NCBI RefSeq assembly: GCF_003938655.1
Contig: NZ_RJJT01000028.1
Coordinates: 16,247-80,246, forward strand
Source: Rhizobium pisi
Lineage (GTDB): Bacteria; Pseudomonadota; Alphaproteobacteria; Rhizobiales; Rhizobiaceae
Reading direction: 5' to 3'
DNA length: 64,000 bases
Within the stretch, counting starts at the first letter, position 1. Each line of letters opens with the position of its first letter. A program made the translations under genes and the position numbers. Positions 1-6,814 of this stretch are shown here, piece by piece. Below the pieces are notes generated by a model, which saw only the letters and a program-made list of their open reading frames with translations, did no database searches and was not told the DNA's origin.

Positions 1-206
1 CAGTCTGGTGGGACAATCCAGATGCCATTCTCCGTCCTGCATGTGACGGCCCCGTGCAGAGCCAAAATGAGCTGCCCTTCCTTGTGCTGGTGCTGGGGCA
101 CTTCAGCCTCATAGTCACTGAAGTCGAGGCGGACAGCGACGGCCGGGCGATCTGACCAGTCGGGATCAAAGTCGTCGAAGCAGGAACGCAGTTTTGCGGA
201 TTGGCC
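1..206 (-). CDS. AraC-type regulator, N-terminal cupin part (partial at window edge)
   Basis: Reading the minus strand from about 206 down to 1 gives a cupin-like segment containing FDPDWSDRPAVAV, then VPQHQHKEGQLILAL and a TENGIWIVPP motif. This is the usual N-terminal sensor region of AraC-family regulators of the 'HxHxxGQL' type; the HTH would lie beyond the left edge. The open frame runs back to a TAG at 207-209 but holds no ATG, GTG or TTG before the conserved region. An ATG preceded by GGAG lies in another frame (226-228), so either a rare start (CTG at 191) is used or there is a small frameshift. It is divergent from the NmrA-like gene and may regulate it (inference). Confidence 0.6.
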
Positions 207-295
207 CTATTTTGAGATCATTTGGCATTATCTCCAAATTCGTACGGACAGCAATAGTCTACTACTCGGTGATCAACAACCGAAAGGAGACTGTC

Positions 296-1237
296 ATGCG
301 AATTTCTGTCGTTGGCGCCACGGGACGAGTCGGCGCCAAGCTGACCCGGACCCTGCTGAGATCAGGGCATCAGGTCAGAGCGTTGTCGAGAGGTGGCCCA
401 GCGCTTGACGCACTGGTCAAGCTCGGAGCAGAGCCATTCCTGGGAAGCTTTGACACAGGAGCGGGAGACCTTGACCAATTTTTCCAGGGTGCAGATGCCG
501 CGTTCCTGATGGTGAAGACCGATTGGAACAACATCGAGGGACACTACCCCGCTGTTGCCCAGCGCTTTGTCGACGCGCTCGAAAAATCCTCCGTCAAACT
601 GGCCGTAAGCCTAACGGCCATGGGTTCGGACGTGAAGGGGAAGACGGGTCATTTCGAGTGCTTCCACGATCTGGACGAAAAGCTCAACGAACTTGGCAAT
701 ATCAATTTGGTCCACCTGCGCGCCGCCTGGTTCATGGAAGACGTGTCGGCGTGGACGGGGCCGGTTGCCAAATACGGTCGAATTGCCTGGTTCTGCAAAC
801 CTGATTTAAAGATGCCCTGGGTGGCGACCGATGACATCGCATGGCTGGCAGCGAAGGAACTGACCAATCCGACGGGCAGACACCGCGTCTATCTCGAAGT
901 CGGCTCGGAAGATGTCTCGATGAACGAACTGGCCGTGATCATTGGCAAGGAGATCGGCAGGCCGGTGGAGTACCGATACATCGAGACGACCCGCAAAGAC
1001 GTGGAAGCTGAATTTCTGGCGCGGTTCGGGACGCCGGAGAAATGGCAGGACGACACCCTGAGCGCTGACGCTTTGAACAATGGCATCGTAAGGTTCCATG
1101 GGGAGCACGAGGATCGTCCAAAATTGCCCACGTCGATGGAGGCGTTCATTGGCGATGTTTGGAAGCCGCGTTACCTGGAGGCGGTCAGAGCGGGAGAGCA
1201 ACGAGAGACGTTTCCCATGTGGACCGCCAGGGACTAG
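296..1237 (+). CDS. NmrA-like / SDR-type NAD(P)-binding protein
   Basis: A 313-residue Rossmann-fold protein. The N-terminus MRISVVGATGRVG carries the GxTGxxG dinucleotide-binding motif expected of atypical short-chain dehydrogenases of the NmrA/NAD(P)H-azoreductase group. These act as redox sensors or reductases on small quinone-like or azo substrates; the substrate cannot be read from sequence. An in-frame start exists at 194, but ATG 296 is preceded by a good ribosome site (AAAGGAG) and begins exactly at the Rossmann strand, so I chose it. The gene stands alone, divergent from the AraC-type regulator at the left edge, a common regulator/target layout. Confidence 0.8.
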   Translation: MRISVVGATGRVGAKLTRTLLRSGHQVRALSRGGPALDALVKLGAEPFLGSFDTGAGDLDQFFQGADAAFLMVKTDWNNIEGHYPAVAQRFVDALEKSSVKLAVSLTAMGSDVKGKTGHFECFHDLDEKLNELGNINLVHLRAAWFMEDVSAWTGPVAKYGRIAWFCKPDLKMPWVATDDIAWLAAKELTNPTGRHRVYLEVGSEDVSMNELAVIIGKEIGRPVEYRYIETTRKDVEAEFLARFGTPEKWQDDTLSADALNNGIVRFHGEHEDRPKLPTSMEAFIGDVWKPRYLEAVRAGEQRETFPMWTARD

Positions 1238-1396
1238 AGCCTTTCCGGGTTAGATTGAAGCATTCTGCCGGAGCAGATTTTCGTCAGGGCAAAGGCGATT
1301 GGCGACGGGCATACCCCAAGGTACGTCCGAGCCGATCGCCTTGAACTCAGGATTTCCGCAGCAACAGAAAGCTGCCTCGAAATCGCTTGCGAATCG

Positions 1397-1414
1397 CATA
1401 AGTACGTGCTTATG
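1397..1414. promoter_or_regulatory. Perfect inverted repeat, probable ArsR operator
   Basis: CATAAG-TACGTG-CTTATG is a perfect 6-6-6 palindrome ending 7 bases before the ATG of the ArsR gene at 1422. ArsR-family regulators normally bind such dyads over their own promoter or start. Function is inferred from position and symmetry. Confidence 0.55.
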
Positions 1415-1421
1415 TGTTCGC

Positions 1422-1736
1422 ATGATCGAGAATGACTTTTTCCGAGCTTTGGCAGACCCGACCCGCCGTGCGATCTTTGAGAAGCTGGCGGCAGGGAGCA
1501 TGAACGCGAGCGCCTTGCGCGAGGGCATGGAGATTAGCCAGCCGGCGATGTCGCAACACCTCGCAGTTCTGCGCAGTGCAAAGCTCGTGAGGGAAGAACG
1601 ACAGGGGCGTTTCGTGAATTACGAAGTCGATCCCGATGGGTTGGCTCTCATCGCCCAGTGGCTCGCAAAATACCGCGCCTATTGGCCGGAGCGTATCGCA
1701 GCACTCAAAGTCTTGCTGAAGGACATGGATCAATGA
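1422..1736 (+). CDS. ArsR-family HTH regulator
   Basis: A 104-residue winged-helix repressor. The start MIENDFFRALADPTRRAIFEKL is the classic N-terminus of the ArsR subgroup paired with SRPBCC/AHSA1 proteins ('ALADPTRRxIL'). The recognition helix region reads MEISQPAMSQHLAVLR. No cysteine metal-binding box is visible, so a metal sensor role is unlikely. The start at 1422 was chosen over the longer frame because it fits the family and lies just after a palindromic operator. The stop overlaps the ATG of the downstream SRPBCC gene (ATGA), so the two are translationally coupled. A second ArsR/SRPBCC pair occurs at 37.2-38.0 kb. Confidence 0.87.
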   Translation: MIENDFFRALADPTRRAIFEKLAAGSMNASALREGMEISQPAMSQHLAVLRSAKLVREERQGRFVNYEVDPDGLALIAQWLAKYRAYWPERIAALKVLLKDMDQ

Positions 1737-2092
1737 ACGAAGGGAAGACCAAGGAGAGGGATAGCGGCGTCGAGTTGGAGTTTGACCTGGGCGATCCGCC
1801 GCAAAAGGTCTGGCGTGCCGTCACCATTCCCGAACTTCGGGAAAGGTGGTTGCCGAAGGAAGCGTTGGCTGATGCCGATGCGATCACCGTCACCCCCGGT
1901 CAGGAAGTTCGCTACAAGCTGCGTGACGATAACCCGCCTTTTCTTGAAAGCACCGTGACGTTCACGGTCACCCCAAATGCCACTGGCGGCACTTGCCTTC
2001 GGATCGTCCACGAACTGACGGATGCAAGGTTCGATGGAATGGCAAGAGCGCCGGCAAACAGCAACAGCCCGCCCCTCATGCTCGCCGCCTGA
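1733..2092 (+). CDS. SRPBCC (START-like/AHSA1-type) protein
   Basis: A 119-residue protein with the AHSA1/SRPBCC signature: ELEFDLGDPPQKVWRAVTIPELRERWLP near the N-terminus, then the beta-strand series of the helix-grip fold (VRYKL, STVTFTV, TCLRIVHEL). The fold binds a hydrophobic ligand in a central cavity; the ligand is unknown. The start overlaps the ArsR stop by four bases, giving a two-gene operon. It is somewhat shorter than the usual 140-160 residues, and its C-terminal tail (ANSNSPPLMLAA) is not the amphipathic helix normally closing the fold, so the end may be altered. Confidence 0.72.
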   Translation: MNEGKTKERDSGVELEFDLGDPPQKVWRAVTIPELRERWLPKEALADADAITVTPGQEVRYKLRDDNPPFLESTVTFTVTPNATGGTCLRIVHELTDARFDGMARAPANSNSPPLMLAA

Positions 2093-2137
2093 CACGGCGA
2101 GCCTCCCCCTTAAATTCTGAAAGTCTGGAGGTCGCCG

Positions 2138-2749
2138 ATGCGCGAAGCGATGCAACTCGTCCCTATGGTCGTAGAACAGTCCAGCCGGGGGGAGCGATCC
2201 TTTGATATCTATTCCCGGCTTCTGCGCGAGCGGATTATCTTTCTCAATGGCGAGGTGAACGATACCGTTTCGGCGCTCGTCTGCGCGCAACTGCTGTTTC
2301 TGGAGGCGGAAAACCCCAAAAAGCCCATCAGCCTCTATATCAATTCGCCGGGCGGCGTCGTGACCAGCGGGCTCGCCATGTACGACACCATGCGCTTCAT
2401 CCGTGCGCCGGTTCATACACTTTGCATGGGGACGGCCCGTTCAATGGGATCGTTCCTGCTGATGGCAGGCGAACCCGGCGGAAGAGCCGCATTGCCCAAT
2501 GCCAGTATCCTCATTCACCAGCCCTCGGGCGGCTTTCAAGGGCAGGCTTCCGACATGCTGATTCATGCCGAGGAAATTTTAAAGACCAAGCAGCGCATGA
2601 CGCGGCTCTACGCGGAGCATTGCGGACGTTCCTACGAAGACTTTGAGCGCGGGATGGATCGCGACCGCTTCATGACGGCGGAGGAAGCGCTTGAATGGGG
2701 TCTTATCGACCGTATTCTGAAGGTTCGGGAAGACACGAGCAGCCTATAA
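2138..2749 (+). CDS. clpP: ATP-dependent Clp protease proteolytic subunit (ClpP paralogue)
   Basis: A 203-residue serine peptidase of family S14. The Ser-His-Asp triad is recognisable: Ser102 in TARSMGSF, His127 in ILIHQPSGG and Asp176 in MDRDRFM. The oligomer-forming YINSPGG segment is present at about 67-73. ClpP forms a double heptamer that degrades proteins unfolded by ClpA or ClpX. No clpX or tig lies next to it, so this is one of the extra ClpP copies that rhizobia carry rather than the core tig-clpP-clpX locus. A GGAGG ribosome site precedes ATG 2138. The nucleophile context is GTARSMG rather than the more usual GQAASMG. Confidence 0.92.
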   Translation: MREAMQLVPMVVEQSSRGERSFDIYSRLLRERIIFLNGEVNDTVSALVCAQLLFLEAENPKKPISLYINSPGGVVTSGLAMYDTMRFIRAPVHTLCMGTARSMGSFLLMAGEPGGRAALPNASILIHQPSGGFQGQASDMLIHAEEILKTKQRMTRLYAEHCGRSYEDFERGMDRDRFMTAEEALEWGLIDRILKVREDTSSL

Positions 2750-3066
2750 GCCTTGTTGCAAAAAAACCGATTAAAGCGACACTTGTTTTCTCAACTTCTG
2801 CGATGTCAGAATAGGGGGCGGCAGCCATAATGGCCGCGTCTGGTGCTTTCCGGCCGCGATGATGAGTTCAACGGCCGAAATGGGGCGCAAAGCGGTCAAG
2901 ACCGCCGTCGGCCCCTTTGCTGCCGTTCGAGGTCGATCCGAGGAACGTGCGGTATGTGCTAGAATGCGGCCCGAAGGCGGAATGCGACGGACGCACTGCG
3001 AGGGGCGGTGTGATCGTTCGTACGACCGAGAGCCGACGTTGTGTTCTTGAAGGGGAGACGAGGACA
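2750..3066. other. Intergenic, nothing recognised
   Basis: This 317-bp gap between clpP and the molybdoenzyme contains only weak frames. An in-frame upstream extension of the molybdoenzyme (from 2917) does not resemble the family and lacks a ribosome site. No convincing promoter, hairpin or repeat was seen. Confidence 0.4.
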
Positions 3067-4176
3067 ATGCCGACACCACAGCAACCCAGTCTAATAGTTC
3101 GACAGAAATCCCCACAGAATATCGAGTTTCCGTTTGCGTCGCTCTCCGATTGGCTGATCCCAACCGAGCTGTTCTTCGTGCGAAACCATTTCCCGTCGCC
3201 GGACCTCGATGCGCGAGACTGGAGATTGCGCGTTGGCGGGGCGGTGGAGCGGCCGATCGAACTTGACCTCGACAGCATCAAGGCGATGCGGAGCACGACT
3301 CTCAACGCCGTCGTCGAGTGTGCAGGGAACGGGCGCGTCTACTATGTGCCGCCGAGGGAGGGGTTGCAGTGGCAGAACGGAGCCGTCGGCAATGCCGCGT
3401 GGACAGGTGTTCTTCTGCGCGACATTTTGGAAATGGCGGGCGTTAAGCGAACCGCATGCGAGGTTCTGCTCACAGGCGCCGACAGCGGCGTCGTCGACGC
3501 GAACAAGAAAACGGCCTCTCCCGGCCCCATCGCTTTTGCGCGCAGTTTACCGCTTGAGAAGGCCATCGCTGACAGCACGATCCTTGCCTATTCGATGAAC
3601 GACGAGCCGTTGACGCGCGATCACGGCTACCCGCTGCGCGCGGTCGTGGGTGGCTGGTTCGGCATGGCTTGGGTCAAGTGGATCACGGATATCACGGTTG
3701 TAGAGCAACCGTTCCTTGGCTACTGGCAGGCGCGCGACTATTTCCGTTGGGAGCGCGGCCTCGGGGAACCCACGCTGGTCCCCCTTGCGGAGATGGAGGT
3801 CAAAGCGCAGATCGCGCGTCCCGTACAGGGGGCGCGTCTCATCGCCGGCCAACCGTGCCGGATTTTCGGAGCCGCCTGGAGCGGAGAGGCTGGTATCCGG
3901 CAGGTGCAGATCTGCACGGGAGATGGCAAGGGCTGGCGCGAGGGAAGGCTCCTCGAAACAGAACGTCCCTTTGCATGGCGCTTGTGGGAGTACATGTGGA
4001 CCCCTGAAGAAGCGGGGCAATATACACTGCGCTGTCGCGCGACCGATGGGGCGGGGTGCGTGCAGCCCGACCTCCAGCGTTCCGACTGCGAGAGCTACGT
4101 GGCCAATTGGATCATTCCTGTGGAGGTTACGGTCGTTCCCGAGCCACAGAGGTACGATGAGGAATTCGTGATCTAA
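3067..4176 (+). CDS. Sulfite-oxidase-fold molybdopterin oxidoreductase
   Basis: A 369-residue protein of the sulfite oxidase family (Mo-co domain plus C-terminal Mo-co dimerisation domain). The domain begins with DWLIPTELFFVRNHFPSPDL. The expected molybdenum-ligating cysteine lies in AVVECAGNGR, about residue 87. Later motifs include DHGYPLRAVVGGWFG and MAWVKWI, and an Ig-like dimerisation domain occupies roughly the last 120 residues (GAAWSGEAGIRQVQI). Likely reaction: two-electron oxidation of sulfite or a related small oxyanion. No Tat or Sec signal is visible, and no heme or cytochrome partner is adjacent. Start 3067 has AAGGGGAG upstream and fits the family; the longer frame from 2917 does not. 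Confidence 0.85.
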   Translation: MPTPQQPSLIVRQKSPQNIEFPFASLSDWLIPTELFFVRNHFPSPDLDARDWRLRVGGAVERPIELDLDSIKAMRSTTLNAVVECAGNGRVYYVPPREGLQWQNGAVGNAAWTGVLLRDILEMAGVKRTACEVLLTGADSGVVDANKKTASPGPIAFARSLPLEKAIADSTILAYSMNDEPLTRDHGYPLRAVVGGWFGMAWVKWITDITVVEQPFLGYWQARDYFRWERGLGEPTLVPLAEMEVKAQIARPVQGARLIAGQPCRIFGAAWSGEAGIRQVQICTGDGKGWREGRLLETERPFAWRLWEYMWTPEEAGQYTLRCRATDGAGCVQPDLQRSDCESYVANWIIPVEVTVVPEPQRYDEEFVI

Positions 4177-4214
4177 TCACCCGCATGGGCCGGAATGCCG
4201 GCGGGCGGCTGAAT

Positions 4215-4424
4215 TCATAGAATTTCGAAGACTTCGTATTCGACGCCGCCCGGACGCCGCCCGCCTTGCGCGACTGCGACGATCTGGTTGAGCCAGGCGT
4301 GCTGCGGCGCCGCCGTCTCGAAATAGGGGGTTGTGCGGCGGCTGCCCGCCGGCGTCTGGCCGAGTTCGAACGCCGGATGAAGGGTCAGGAAGAGTGTGAA
4401 CAAGTGCCGAGATTGCAGGGACAT
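4215..4424 (-). pseudogene. DUF3237 protein with in-frame internal deletion
   Basis: A 69-codon frame joins two ends of a DUF3237 protein. The first ~30 residues (LFTLFLTLHPAFELGQTPAG) match the family's opening strand and 'LGxTPxGxRR' motif. The last ~38 (TTPYFETAAPQHAWLN, then RRPGGVEYEVFEIL) match its C-terminus. The usual middle of about 80 residues is missing between 'SRR' and 'TTP', without loss of frame. The remaining barrel could not fold normally. It is divergent from the LysR gene. Family recognition is from memory of the motif pattern. Confidence 0.6.
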
Positions 4425-4633
4425 GGAAGATCGCCTATTGTTTGCATGAACCTTGAAGTGCCTCGCAATCTTTCAGATCCGTTTGCCGCGCTCAAGGTTT
4501 TCGGTTTGCGTTTGTCGTGATCGCAAAGCCGCTGCGCACTCTGCTCGACATGCTCTAGCTGAAGGCGCCTTGTCCCCAAAACGCGCTTTGCTTGAGACGC
4601 TCACAAGCAAAACTCATCAAGAGAGAAGAGATC

Positions 4634-5512
4634 ATGCGGCCGCCGTTGGAGTCTCTGCGAATTCTGGAAGCGTGCGTTTCCACCGCCAGCTTTGTCCGCG
4701 CCGCCGAACGGCTGTGCCTGACGCCTGCGGCCGTCAGTCTGCGTATCCGGACGCTGGAGGCCGAGCTTGGCCAGCCATTGTTCGTGCGGGCGGGGCGGCG
4801 CGTCGTGCCGACGGCTGCGGCCGCTCAACTGGCCGCTCGCATTCGCGAGGCACTGGATGGCATTGCCGGCGCGCTCGATGAATTTCAGGCCGCGACGCCG
4901 CCGCTCAGATTGACGGCGCCTCCGACATTCGCCTCGCGCTGGCTGGCGCTGCGGCTGGCGCGCTATCCCTCGGCAGGGGGATCGTCGATCGAGGTTGACG
5001 TCTCCGCCGATATTCGCGACCCCAGCGCATTCGACGTCGCCATCAGGACGGGTCGTGGCGGCTGGGACGGGCTTGAGGAATACCCGCTCGCGCCGGTCGA
5101 GGTGACGCCCATGCTGGCGCCCGGCCTGCTGGGAATGCGGACGCTGGACAGGCCGGGCGCGCTTGCCGATTTCGAGCTGTTGCCGCATCCGGATTGGCAG
5201 GCTTGGTTCAGGGGTGCGGAATGCGAGCCGCCGGCTCTGCGGTTCGTTGCCGTCGAATACCCCACGCATGAGCTGGACGCCAATGCGGCGGTGGCGGGCG
5301 TCGGCGTGGCGCTCCTGTCACCATTGTTGTTTCGCCCGCTCCTGGAAAAGGGGCTGCTGATCGCCCCTTTCCCCTATGTGCTCAGCGGGCCGGCCTGGCA
5401 TTTTGCCTTGATGCGCGCCGACGATGTCCGTCTTGCGCCTCGCCAGTTCTGCGCCTGGCTTTGCGAGCAGGCTGAGCAGTCGATCACGCCGCTTGCGGAA
5501 TACGGGCAATGA
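4634..5512 (+). CDS. LysR-family transcriptional regulator
   Basis: A 292-residue LTTR. The N-terminal HTH (residues ~1-60) reads SLRILEACVSTASFVRAAERL, then TPAAVSLRIRTLEAELGQPLF, the family signature. An effector-binding domain follows from ~90 to the end. The GcvA-like arrangement ('R.GxGxW.GL...L') is visible as RTGRGGWDGLEEYPLAPVE. The start at 4634 follows GAGAGAAGAG and gives the standard N-terminus; the frame extends to 4592 without support. It is divergent from the broken DUF3237 gene and its 3' end overlaps the convergent RidA gene by 29 bp. Confidence 0.88.
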   Translation: MRPPLESLRILEACVSTASFVRAAERLCLTPAAVSLRIRTLEAELGQPLFVRAGRRVVPTAAAAQLAARIREALDGIAGALDEFQAATPPLRLTAPPTFASRWLALRLARYPSAGGSSIEVDVSADIRDPSAFDVAIRTGRGGWDGLEEYPLAPVEVTPMLAPGLLGMRTLDRPGALADFELLPHPDWQAWFRGAECEPPALRFVAVEYPTHELDANAAVAGVGVALLSPLLFRPLLEKGLLIAPFPYVLSGPAWHFALMRADDVRLAPRQFCAWLCEQAEQSITPLAEYGQ

Positions 5513-5882
5513 CCTTGATCTCAAAGTCGAAGCCGGCCAGCCAGTTTACGCCGAGCGCCGTCCAGTTCGGGTAGGGCGGCTTGCTGAAAACCTCTTGCTT
5601 GACGGCCATAATGGTTGCGAACTGGTTCTCCGGGTCGGTGTGGAAGGTGGTGATATCGACGATGTCATCCGTCGTGCAACCGGCTGCTCGAAGCGTGGCC
5701 TTCAGGTTTTCGAAGGCGAGCCGCACCTGGCGTTCGAAATCGGGTTCGGGCGTTCCATCGGCACGGCTGCCGACCTGTCCCGATACGAACAGAAGGTCGC
5801 CGGATCGGATGGCGGCGGAATAGCCGTGCTCCTCGTAAAGGGCGTGCCGGTCGGCCGGAAAGATTGCCTGGGGTTTCGTCAT
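5484..5882 (-). CDS. RidA/YjgF-family enamine/imine deaminase-like protein
   Basis: A 132-residue protein with RidA features: GDLLFVSGQVGSRADGTP, then FENLKATLRAAGCTTDDIVDITTF and a C-terminal FEIKVIARIP strand. RidA proteins hydrolyse reactive enamine/imine intermediates or related compounds; members outside the core clade vary in substrate. Start at 5882 is the first ATG with the family N-terminus (MTKPQ). The gene is divergent from the TetR regulator, and three TetR-type operators lie between them, so it is probably a target of that regulator. Its 3' end overlaps the LysR gene tail. Confidence 0.85.
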   Translation of the reverse strand: MTKPQAIFPADRHALYEEHGYSAAIRSGDLLFVSGQVGSRADGTPEPDFERQVRLAFENLKATLRAAGCTTDDIVDITTFHTDPENQFATIMAVKQEVFSKPPYPNWTALGVNWLAGFDFEIKVIARIPQAA

Positions 5883-5942
5883 TCTGATCTCTCTTCCTTG
5901 TTGGCATGGCACCGAGGCCTTCACAGGCGGCGCCATATTTCA

Positions 5943-6008
5943 TATACGTGGCGTATCGAAATATCTCGCATACGGACCGTATGTCAAGTTTAACATACGT
6001 GTCGTATG
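5943..6008. promoter_or_regulatory. Three tandem TetR-type operators
   Basis: Three copies of a dyad CATACG-N3-CGTATG lie in the divergent promoter region. They are ATACG-TGG-CGTAT at 5944-5956, CATACG-GAC-CGTATG at 5969-5983 (perfect) and CATACG-TGT-CGTATG at 5994-6008 (perfect). Centres are 26 and 25 bp apart, about 2.5 helical turns. This is the expected kind of operator for the adjacent TetR repressor. Confidence 0.75.
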
Positions 6009-6024
6009 TGAAAATGAGGATGCG

Positions 6025-6618
6025 ATGGCGAAAAGTCGAAGCGAAACGATGCTGGAAAACCGCGTCAAGCTGATCGCGGCCGCGCGCAAGGCCTTTGCGC
6101 AAAAGGGCTATTCGGCCGCATCGATGGACGAGCTGACGGCCGATGCCGGCCTGACCAGGGGCGCGCTGTACCACAACTTCGGCGACAAGCGCGGGCTGCT
6201 TGCGGCGGTCGTCGATCAGATGGACACGGAAATGGCGGCGCGCGCTCAGGAAATCGGGGCTCGGGCTGATGATGACTGGCAGGGTCTGCTGGCGGAGGGG
6301 GCGGCCTATATCGAGATGGCGCTCGATCCGGAGGTCCAGCGCATCGTTCTGCTCGACGGACCGGCTGTATTGGGCGATCCCTCGCAATGGCCGAGTCAAA
6401 ACAGCTGTCTGCAGGTGACCAGGAGCGCCGTGGAGCGCCTGATCGCACAAGGCATCCTCAAGCCTGTTGATGCGGAGGCGGCGGCCCGGTTGCTCAGCGG
6501 CGCGGCTCTCAACGCCGCTCTCTGGATCGCCGCGAGCGAAAACCCGCAGAGCGTGCTGCCGAAGGCGGTCGAGGCTTTTCGCTCTTTGGCGAGCGGTCTG
6601 CTTTTGAAGCCATTGTGA
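6025..6618 (+). CDS. TetR-family transcriptional regulator
   Basis: A 197-residue TetR repressor. The N-terminal HTH (about residues 12-58) includes AARKAFAQKGYSAASMDELTA and GLTRGALYHNFGDKRGLL, matching TetR_N. The C-terminal ligand domain has no specific signature I can assign. Start 6025 follows GAGGATGCG. Three tandem dyad operators lie immediately upstream, in the gap shared with the divergent RidA gene, so it probably represses both itself and ridA. The inducer cannot be read from the sequence. Confidence 0.9.
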   Translation: MAKSRSETMLENRVKLIAAARKAFAQKGYSAASMDELTADAGLTRGALYHNFGDKRGLLAAVVDQMDTEMAARAQEIGARADDDWQGLLAEGAAYIEMALDPEVQRIVLLDGPAVLGDPSQWPSQNSCLQVTRSAVERLIAQGILKPVDAEAAARLLSGAALNAALWIAASENPQSVLPKAVEAFRSLASGLLLKPL

Positions 6619-6814
6619 GCTGATGGCTGCCGATGGGCTGGCGGAAATCCGTTCACCATATCGGGACACCCGATGTAAACGCTAATCCGACAACAGCGTG
6701 TCCGAGTTGGCGGGCTGGCCGGGTTTCCCGCGCCAATTCAGATAGATGCCCTGTTTTTTTCAACCTTCCTTAAGGCGCGCTGCTTAGCGTCGCGCCGAAT
6801 TGAGGGTCTGTTTC

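Noticed and set aside
1730..2416. 228-codon minus-strand frame opposite SRPBCC and clpP
   Set aside because: Long only because of high GC on the opposite strand of real genes; no family motif and it would overlap two clear genes.
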